A DNA stretch of 64,000 nt, from NCBI GenBank assembly GCA_026898455.1, contig JAPKLW010001687.1, positions 49,769 to 113,768 on the forward strand, read 5' to 3'. How positions within the stretch are numbered: position 1 is the first letter of the stretch; each line of letters begins with the position of its first letter. Origin of the DNA: Plectranthus barbatus. Lineage: Eukaryota; Streptophyta; Magnoliopsida; Lamiales; Lamiaceae. A program made the translations under genes and the position numbers. Positions 56,764-64,000 of the stretch are shown here, one piece after another. The notes below the pieces were generated by a model, which searched no databases, was not told the origin of the DNA, and worked only from the letters and a program-made list of their open reading frames with translations.

Positions 56764-58129
56764 AATTATCCAAATTTTACTCTTTTCAAAATATGTTCAA
56801 TTCTCATCATTTTCCAAAATAAATTTGTATACAATCATTGTTAATAATATTGCAAAACTTAAATGACATTATAGTTTATAGCATATAACAAAGAAGTTTA
56901 TTTGTTTACAAAATTTAGAGAATCAAGATTGTCCAAATAAATAAACAATATCATTTTTATTTCCTATTCTTGTAGCACTAAACTATAATTACTCTAGAGT
57001 CGTTACAAAAATATATATTAAGCTAATTTTATAATTTTATCAAGCTATATTAAATTTAACTTTTAGATATAAGATTATAAAAATTATGTGGAACAAAAAA
57101 CATACAAATACTGAATACATGACAAAAGAATGTAAATATGGAGATTCATGTTTTGTTTTCTTAAACTTTTATTTCTTTTGGGACAAATTTATTTTAATTT
57201 CTAAAATTTATCAATTTTTACAAACAGAACCCAAAGGGGTTAAAAATATGTAATTTAATATTTTCGTAATTAAATTATGTCCAGTCTATTGTTTTTTAAT
57301 GCATTAAATTCATATGTTAGGAAAAGTATTATATTTTTATGTATCAAAAGATATTAATATTTTTATGAGAAAATAGGAAAATACATTCTCATATTTTACG
57401 TTAATTTAATCGTAAAGTGATAAATAACATTAGTTAGGCGTTGTCACATGATACCACGCGAGTATCGTTACGTTGGTTTGGCGTTGTCACATGATAGTGT
57501 ATTATTTTTACCTAAAGTATTAATTCCGTGCAATATTCGGATGAAATTCTTGTTGTAGCTAGTATGAGATTGAGGTAGGGAAAATTAGAGAAATACGAAA
57601 AAAAAAAAAGTAACTGGAGCAAAATTTAAAATCTTTCTAAATTTTAAAATTATTAGGATATTATTATTAACAAAACTTATATTATAATAATATCCTTAAA
57701 CCAAATTAGGCATAAAAATTTAAGGTTTTTGTCCTGATGCATGATGCACGTCAGTGTGACATTAATAAACAATGTTAATTGTCCCTTATTTGAGGTATTG
57801 CCGTATTGGTGAAATTATCTTATTTATTTCCTTAAATACATATAAATGTATGAGTTTAAATTAATGTAAAAAAAATCAACAATGTTGATTAGTTATTTTC
57901 TTACCTCCAACTTCCACTATGATTTATTTTAGTTTTAAGACTAACAAAGTTATAGAGGAACTTTATTTACCATAAAATTGAAATGAATATATTATTAATA
58001 TACACTCTTAATCCCCCTCTATCTCCGTACATGTCAACTCCACCCTCTTTTCTCTCTCCACATATCAACTCCATTACGAATCACAATCATCATCTTTTTT
58101 TTATCTCTAGAATCTATGACAATCTTATA
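56764..58129. other. AT-rich intergenic, no gene recognised
   Basis: The stretch has A+T well above the flanks and no long frame. It contains two near-identical 25-bp segments (GGCGTTGTCACATGATA) at about 57,437 and 57,480. Otherwise nothing is recognisable. Confidence 0.4.
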
Positions 58130-58308
58130 TTCTCTCTGTCCAATTTATTAGTTTCACTTTCTTTTTTGGTTTGTCCCACTTATTAGTCTCATTTCCTAAA
58201 ATGATAAACTTTTTCACACTTACCAATAAAATATTAATTCCACTACACTCATAAACATTGATTATTGTGTCATTTCAAAATGGGACTATTAATTTGGGAC
58301 GGAGGGAG
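58130..58308. mobile_element. Stowaway MITE
   Basis: The ends are TCTCTCTGTCCAATTTATTAG and, on the complement, CTCCCTCCGTCCCAAATTAA. The 179-bp element is flanked by TA (58,128-58,129 and 58,309-58,310). The terminal motif matches the mariner-like element at 8,409-11,249, so both belong to the same Tc1/mariner-type group. It has no coding capacity. Confidence 0.82.
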
Positions 58309-58924
58309 TATCATTTAATGTAAAGCACCCATTCTTTCTTCCTCTCTGCCTCTCTTTCCTTTTTCTTTTCTACATCTACATCTACATAATCATACCTCTA
58401 TGTCCCAATTTGTAACAGGCAACGGCTGAGAGACTCTGTGGGAGAGATGTATTCCAGATTTTACGGTGCTTAGATGGCCAAAACTTATTCAACGATGGAG
58501 GAACGGGTTGCCATGTGTTAACTGTTTAAAGACGTTGGGTTAGCTGACCAGAGCAGCGAGCTGTGGTGCGTGGGCTGGAGCTTCAACAGTGACAGTGGCA
58601 AGGATGGTGGCTTTTCCCGTGCAACGCGATAACATAGATGTGATGGGGCTTAGCAAGTTAGTTGGAATAGCGGTAGCTTCATTGCATGGACATGTACTCA
58701 ATTTGAACATATTTATAGATATTATCCTATGGCTCCGAAATTTTTAAATGAAAACTGTAAATTTACTGAATCACTAAATCTATTAGTCTCTGTGTCTGCG
58801 ATAAGCAAATTGTTATTGATATTATAATATTCTTGGAAATGGTGAGATTTTATTTTTGGGTTTGAGATTTTGACTTTGCTTGTAGGATTGAGTTTTTTTA
58901 AACTTTGAGAAATGATTTTGAAAG

Positions 58925-59160
58925 CTTGCTGTTGGTGTGGCTCCGGAGCAGTGCAATGGCTCCATTAGTTTTGTGATCTGTGGGACTCTGAGAGCTCCCT
59001 CTGATCCCCGCTTCTTCTTCACCAACACTTGGATCGGTTTTCAATAAGTCGACAACTTGAAGGTCAAGGGCGGTGGCTACTTGGACGGCCAAGGCCATAT
59101 TGCCTGGAAGTATAATGATTGCATCACCAACTCCAACTGCAAACCTCTTCCATCTGTCAG
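58925..59160 (+). pseudogene. Polygalacturonase (GH28) exon fragment
   Basis: The frame beginning near 58,930 encodes a segment with CNGSISFVICGTLRAPSDPR, then TNTWIGFQ, a TAA stop in place of a tyrosine codon, VDNLKVKGGGYLDGQG and AWKYNDC. This block lies just before the catalytic region in plant polygalacturonases (pectin-cutting, cell wall). The stop and the missing upstream and downstream catalytic exons (NTD, DD, RIK motifs) show a dead fragment. It lies in AT-rich DNA without visible transposon ends. The flank 58,309-58,924 holds no recognised gene. Confidence 0.72.
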
Positions 59161-59656
59161 TTTTTTTTAAAAAAATTTAATGTTATTTATCAAATTCATA
59201 TCATCTTTGTGTTTTTGTCTGGTTTGATTTCTATGATCTTCGTGTGTTTTTGTGTTTTGATTATTGCTTTGAGTTGTGTGGTGGAGGTGAGGTTAATTAG
59301 AGTAGTTAATATCTTTTTGCATATTGAAATTCTTGGTTTTTGGAGGAGAGATTTATGGCATCTAAATATTAATTAAATTGGAGCTAATATTCGGTTAAAA
59401 TTAATTTATTCTAACGCGCTGCCTCATTTAATTTGATTATTGAATGGTTGAATAAGGACGTTGATATTTAGATTAAAGCCTCATTTAATTTGTTAATAAA
59501 ATTGTTAATTAAGGCCATTGATATTTAGATTTGAGAGGTCATATTAATTTAGACCGTGTTTGATCCTCATCTTTTTCATTATTATGCTAAATCTTAAGCT
59601 GAATTTAGTTACAAAATAAAATATAGATAGAGGATCCTCTATATATATATATATAA

Positions 59657-59705
<49 letters not shown>

Positions 59706-59967
59706 CCAAAAAGAATTTAAAAAATTGATGGTTTGCATGAAATATATATGCAACAATCTACAAATTTTAAATGTGTTGATCCTCTTGCAATGAGTATGGT
59801 TATCATGACCATTCTGTGTGGCATGTTGGTGCATTAGTTCTGCTGAAACTGAATCACCTTTAAACTCAAAAAATATGAATTTTTCAATAAACTCAGAAAC
59901 ATCAAGTATTTAGGTAGATTAACAATTTTATATATTAAAAAAAATGTATGGTTGTGGATGTAGCTAA

Positions 59968-60015
<48 letters not shown>
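59161..60015. other. AT-rich intergenic with TA microsatellites
   Basis: Long (TA)n runs lie at 59,640-59,699 and 59,970-60,015. The rest is AT-rich without gene signal. The second run abuts the left end of the TIR element at 60,016. Confidence 0.7.
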
Positions 60016-60021
<6 letters not shown>

Positions 60022-61083
60022 TGATCAGGTGAGAATAGGAGTTACTATGAGAAATAAGAATAAATCTCGCGCGTCCATCTCATCAAATCGACGAACAGGA
60101 TTCATTCTCAGCATATTGAAAAACGCAGCATTTTTGCCCCAATATCGTGCAGTTTTCGTCTTTAAATGCTAAAACTGTAAAAAATACTCAAATACAAACA
60201 ACAACCTGCATTTTAAGCCCGATTTACTTCATTTTAGCCCAATTTACTTCATTTTTAGCCCAATTTACTTCATTTTTACATAAATACGAATAAAAAAAAA
60301 TTAAACATCTTCATCTTCAAAGCAACAGCACGAGCGTAGTCTCTATAAAACTCAATACCAACATCAACAGTTCTTAAAACTATGCCGTTAAAATGCTTCA
60401 TCTTATCAACACACTTTGGAATAAATGAACATGTAAAATACAAAAATGCACAAAATTAACACTAAAGATGCACAATATAATAGAAAAAATGAACATCGAT
60501 CTGAATAAATTTTTTTTTTAACTATAATCATGCATAATTAACAACGTCGAGACCGAACACGAATGCGAAATCCATAAACAAAGAAAAAAAATCTGATCGA
60601 CAAAAGAAATATAAATCAATTCGAACAAAGAAGGAACAAATGAACATGTAAGATACAAAAATGCACAAAGTTAACACTAAAGATGCACAATATAATAGAA
60701 AAAATGAACGTCGATCTGAATAAAATAATTTTTTTAAACTATATTCATGCATATTTAACAACGTCGAGACCGAACACGAATGCGAAATCCAGAAACAAAG
60801 AAAAAAATCTGATCGACAAAAGAAATATAAATCAATTCGAACAAAGAAGGAAGAAGAAATCAAATCGCGCGAAGAAAGGAATAAAAAATCTAATGAGATA
60901 CTATTTTAGATTAAAAAAAAAAGCTAAAATTACAAAATAACCTTAATTTTGCAAAACTGCAGGATAATCGAGGAAAACTGCACACGGAGTAAAATAGATC
61001 ATGAGCGTTGAAATCACAAAATCAAAGGCTAAGATTTATTCTTATTTCTCATACTAAAAACTATTCTCATATGATCACTACCC
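60016..61083. mobile_element. TIR element A in TA repeats, superfamily undetermined
   Basis: The first 52 bases (GGGTAGTGATCAGGTGAGAA..., 60,016-60,067) match the complement of the last 52 (61,083-61,032) at all but about eight positions. Both ends contain TATGAGAAATAAGAATAAA. Both sides are (TA)n, so the target duplication cannot be read. The interior has a 215-bp tandem duplication and no transposase. Closely similar ends start element C at 62,815. Confidence 0.75.
60423..60850. repeat. 215-bp tandem duplication inside element A
   Basis: A segment beginning AAATGAACATGTAA at 60,423 repeats at 60,638 with only a few mismatches, including the AACGTCGAGACCGAACACG part. Two copies are adjacent. 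The open frames here result from this duplication. Confidence 0.85.
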
Positions 61084-61097
61084 TATATATATATATA

Positions 61098-62767
61098 GGG
61101 TGCATTCATGGCTGAACATGTGTCCATGAATGAACAAAGACCAAAATCCAGCCTTTGATTTCGAAAATAGACGTCCCAGATTTTATGTTGTCATTTATCA
61201 TTATTGCTAGCTTCTTCTATCATTAAAAGAGTAAATTAGTCCTAAACGGGAAAAAATGGAATGAAATTAAATCTACATGCTGATTTTTCGGATTTAGTTA
61301 CCAAATCAAATCCCCCACGATTTTTTCCATTATTATCATATAAATTGGAAAGAGAAAATACACCATGATTTATTCCATAATCTTAAGTTAATCGTTATCA
61401 TTGTTTATGGCTTTGTGTGTCATTGTTTATGGTTTTGTGTGTCATTGTAAGGTAATTCTGTCAACTTCCACTAATATATTATCGTTAAAATGTATAAACA
61501 ATTTTAATTATTCATACAATGATAGTGAATAAAGATAACAATGATCTTAAAGGTGTATTATAAATCAATTAAGATTAAAACGATAATTTTGATAAAATGA
61601 TATTTAATAAAGGTAACAATGATAATAAAAAACAGCGTACAATGCTACATATTAACTGAGTTCACACAATGTAGAAAATAAATAAATAATTATCAATCCA
61701 TTAAACAAGAATTCAAACAATGAAACATTTATTCAAAAATAATGACACTCATCTAAAATAACAATGATTTCCGGTCCCTACTTGCACTGCTATGTGATGA
61801 ATAAACCACTCGCATGTAAACCACCTCCACACATTTGTAGGCCAAAGCAGAAGCCATGTCTTTTGACTTTTCATATTCATGGGCACAAAACCTGCACAAA
61901 ATTACTTCTCAACAAATAGAAATGATATCCGAGTCGATACATGTCTACCTGAGTGCTAACCACCACTAGACAATGGAAAGTGCATACGCCATGAACCAAC
62001 TGGTATAAAAATAAGCGTTTATAATTTGTCTTTGCCATGAAGAAATATATGCGAAAACTAGTTATATCCACCGCCTAAAGATTCAGTGAGAAAGCATATG
62101 AACATGCAATTCTAAGGTAGATTAGAGATGAAGATCATAATAACTTACTCGCAGGGTTTTGCAGTGCTGCTATATATAAGAATTGAATGCATCAATTCAT
62201 TGTTCTTGGTAGCTTCAATACTTCCAGATTCTAGCAAAGAGGCTCCATGGAGAAACTTGTGGGCAGCTTCAAAATTAAGTCCATTACTCCCGTTGGACCC
62301 AGAATTCTACAAAACAGAATTTGGTTGTGAGAATTTAAGAAAATGCAAAATATCTTGAACACCAAAAAAATATAAATCAATCTTAAGACGATCGGCCATG
62401 GGTAAGGGGGCGGCGAGGGCTGGGTGATGGTGGAGATGGCGGCGGCGAGGAGGTGTCGAAGCACAATGGAGGAGATTAGGTTTTCTGCAAAGTAAATGTA
62501 ACGTTGAATAATAATTATATGAGAAAGATATTTAATTGACAATGAAATATAATAATTATGGGGAAAGATATTTAATTGGAATGAAATTTGGGATTTCCAT
62601 AACTAATAGTTTTATATAAATATGTGATATCTATATTACCCTTTACTTAATATAAAATTAATTAAAAAATGACACGTGGCACATTATGGGACGTCCAAAT
62701 TTTAAGATGAATGGCTGGATATATGATCATTGTTCATTCAGCACATATAGTTCGGATTTGAACGCAA

Positions 62768-62769
<2 letters not shown>
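61098..62769. mobile_element. TIR element B carrying captured gene exons (Pack-type)
   Basis: The left end GGTGCATTCATGGCTGAAC and the complement of the right end GTTGCGTTCAAATCCGAAC align over about 80 bases, sharing GAATGAACAA, ATCCAGCC and ACGTCCCA. The element is about 1.67 kb. It lies between the TA repeat at the end of element A and a (CT)n(TA)n run. Its interior holds antisense exons of a host gene (61,771-62,306) with intact splice signals. Superfamily is uncertain; long diverged TIRs and captured genes recall MULEs. Confidence 0.7.
61771..62306 (-). pseudogene. Captured exons of a CW-type zinc-finger protein gene
   Basis: On the minus strand exon A (62,306-62,149) encodes NSGSNGSNGLNFEAAHKFLH, GASLLESGSIEATKNNE and IYSSTAKPCE. 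An intron from a GTAAGT donor to a TTTTGTGCAG acceptor follows, and exon B (61,891 to about 61,771) encodes FCAHEYEKSKDMASALAYKC and VEVVYMRVVYSSHSSASRDR. The splice is exact and in frame across the conserved C-E-F-C-A-H-E-Y-E-K junction. This is the C-terminal region of plant CW-domain zinc-finger proteins (the AT3G62900 type), which read histone H3K4 methylation in the nucleus. The CW domain itself is not in the window. Sequence beyond both exons is unrelated, so it is a fragment inside a transposable element. Left of exon A the segment encoding ADRLK (62,399-62,382) could be a third exon whose donor is mutated. Confidence 0.78.

Positions 62770-62783
<14 letters not shown>

Positions 62784-62814
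<31 letters not shown>
62784..62814. repeat. (TA)n microsatellite
   Basis: A run of TATA repeats follows a short (CT)n run (62,769-62,783) and abuts element C. Confidence 0.85.
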
Positions 62815-62817
<3 letters not shown>

Positions 62818-63636
62818 GGGCTGATCTGGTGAGAATAGCCCTTATCATGAGAAATGAGAATAAATCTCGTCCATAGATTTGACAACATCAACGATCCAGA
62901 TTACATAAGAGCTTTAACAAAAAAAGCGGCATAATATCCTCATTTTACTTCATTGAAGGGCAACATAGTCATTACGAACGTACAAGACGCAAAAATTGTG
63001 TATTGTTCATTTTATATATTATATACTTCATTTTAAGTTAGTTATACTTCATTTTATCTCAATTGCGAATCATTATAAAATAAATTCGATTCGTATTTTG
63101 ATTTTACACGTGACATGCATTTTATCTTAGCAGTTCTTCATTATATCTTAGTTATTCTTCATTTTATCTCAATTGTGATTCATTATAAAATAAAATCGAT
63201 GAGAATTTTGATGTTACATGTGACATACATTTTATCTTACCAGTTCTTCATTATATCTTAGTCATTCTTCATTTTATCTCAATTATTGTTCATTATAAAA
63301 TAAATTAAATAAAAATAAAATCAATTTTTCGGAAAAAATGATTTCAATTCAGTTCATTTTATCTCCTATATACATCATTAAATGAAAAAAAAATCAAATT
63401 TTTAGAAACAGTTCTCTTCATTTTATATCCTCTATACTTCATTAAACGGAAAAAATTAAATTAAATAAAAATAAAATCAATTTTTCGATAAAAGTATTTC
63501 AGTTTTCTTCATTTTATCTCCTATAGAAAAAAATCAAATTTTTAGAAACATTTCTCTTCATTTTATACTTCATTAAATGGGAAAAATTAAATTAAATAAA
63601 AATAAAATCAATTTTTCTGAAGAATATGTTAAGTTC
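62815..63636. mobile_element. TIR element C, left part
   Basis: The left end GGGGGGCTGATCTGGTGAGA and the following AATAGCCCTTATCATGAGAA are close to the left end of element A, including AATGAGAATAAATCTC. The right end is not found before another repeat begins at 63,637. It contains a 110-bp tandem repeat (63,047-63,300). Confidence 0.55.
63047..63300. repeat. 110-bp tandem repeat in element C
   Basis: CTTCATTTTATCTCAATT begins at 63,047, 63,157 and 63,267, and each copy continues with ATTCATTATAAAATAAA-like sequence. Between them lies TTACAnGTGACATnCATTTT. Variation is low. Confidence 0.8.
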
Positions 63637-64000
63637 TGTTGGGAAATTTGGCTAAGTTTCCTTTCCCCAGTAGTTACTTGTTTAGACTCTAGTTTTGGTG
63701 TTTTGGTGGATCAAATCCTAAGTCCTACCAGCGTCAGTTTGTCTCTAGAATAGCTCTAGTCTCAAATGTAAAGTCCTGTTTAGGTCTTTTGAGTTGTAAG
63801 TCGTAGCTGATCAAGACTCATGCTGGCACTGTTCACCAGCATGAGAAGTGCTTACCACTGGTTACTGTTCACCAGTTGGAAAAAGTCACATCCGAAGGCG
63901 GCTGACAAAGTCTCGTGCTGACACTGTTCACCAGCATGAGAAGAGCTAATGATTGGTTACTGTTCACCAGTTGGGAAGGATTTCACCAGCAGGCGGCTGA
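63637..64000 (+). mobile_element. LTR-like sequence with stem-loop repeats, cut by the window
   Basis: TGTTGGGAAATTTGGC at 63,637 could be an LTR start. The last 190 bases contain two tandem copies (95-bp period) of a unit ending GGCGGCTGA. Each copy holds two stem-loops with the common loop ACTGTTCA: GCTGG..CCAGC and ACTGG..CCAGT. The element type cannot be decided from this end alone. Confidence 0.4.

Noticed and set aside
59544..59834. Frame rich in Ile/Tyr through a TA microsatellite
   Set aside because: Translation of (TA)n; not a gene.
62231..62542. 103-codon minus-strand frame
   Set aside because: It reads through part of the captured exon in a wrong frame and then intron; the spliced exon frame explains the region better.
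1..64000. CRISPR arrays, operons, tRNA and rRNA genes
   Set aside because: No regularly spaced identical repeats with unique spacers and no cloverleaf with conserved tRNA boxes was recognised; the sequence is a plant nuclear one.

Overview
This window comes from a dicot nuclear genome, species not identifiable from the sequence. It has GT-AG spliced genes, a plant HIRIP3-like gene, fragments of polygalacturonase and CW-type zinc-finger genes, Athila and Sirevirus-like LTR retrotransposons, a mariner element with its Stowaway relative, and TTTAGGG motifs. Most of it is layered transposable-element sequence with very few intact host genes.

Region by region. (1) 1-6.7 kb holds an array of ACCGGT palindromes and then the only host gene I can reconstruct in full: a nine-exon minus-strand gene (490 aa) for a HIRIP3/CHZ-type histone chaperone with two DEK_C domains. 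Its large intron carries a 765-bp hAT-like element with a perfect 8-bp target duplication. (2) 8.4-11.25 kb is a complete-ended mariner-like element whose transposase has lost its catalytic core. (3) 12.6-17.2 kb holds copia debris: an untranslated leader, a 3' LTR, a pol tail and a coiled-coil ORF remnant. (4) 17.2-31.2 kb holds two decayed minus-strand Athila-type Ty3/gypsy elements, G1 and G2, fused head to tail. G1 carries two solo LTRs (one gypsy, one copia), both with matching 5-bp duplications, inserted in its env-like and gag genes. (5) 31.2-34.2 kb holds a copia LTR, a coiled-coil ORF and a copia gag/protease pseudogene.

(6) 37,360-56,758 is a Sirevirus-like Ty1/copia element with 5-bp target duplications (AAAGG), 0.82-kb LTRs about 94% identical by hand count, gag, pol and an env-like ORF after pol. 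Its reverse-transcriptase region is interrupted by about 10 kb of younger material: an Athila element (42.0-47.7 kb), an inverted LTR fragment and the 5' third of a minus-strand copia element. (7) 56.8-64 kb is AT-rich: a Stowaway MITE, a polygalacturonase pseudo-exon and three TIR elements set in TA repeats. One of these carries spliced exons of a CW-type zinc-finger gene. An LTR-like sequence with stem-loop repeats runs off the window.

The most unusual signal is shared by several gypsy families. Each carries its own palindrome built on TCGRYCGA, clustered in the LTR and again at internal sites: the leader before gag, the gag C-terminus, the protease-RT linker, or the leader before the env-like gene. 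The flanking and central bases differ between families. I know of no described element feature that accounts for this.
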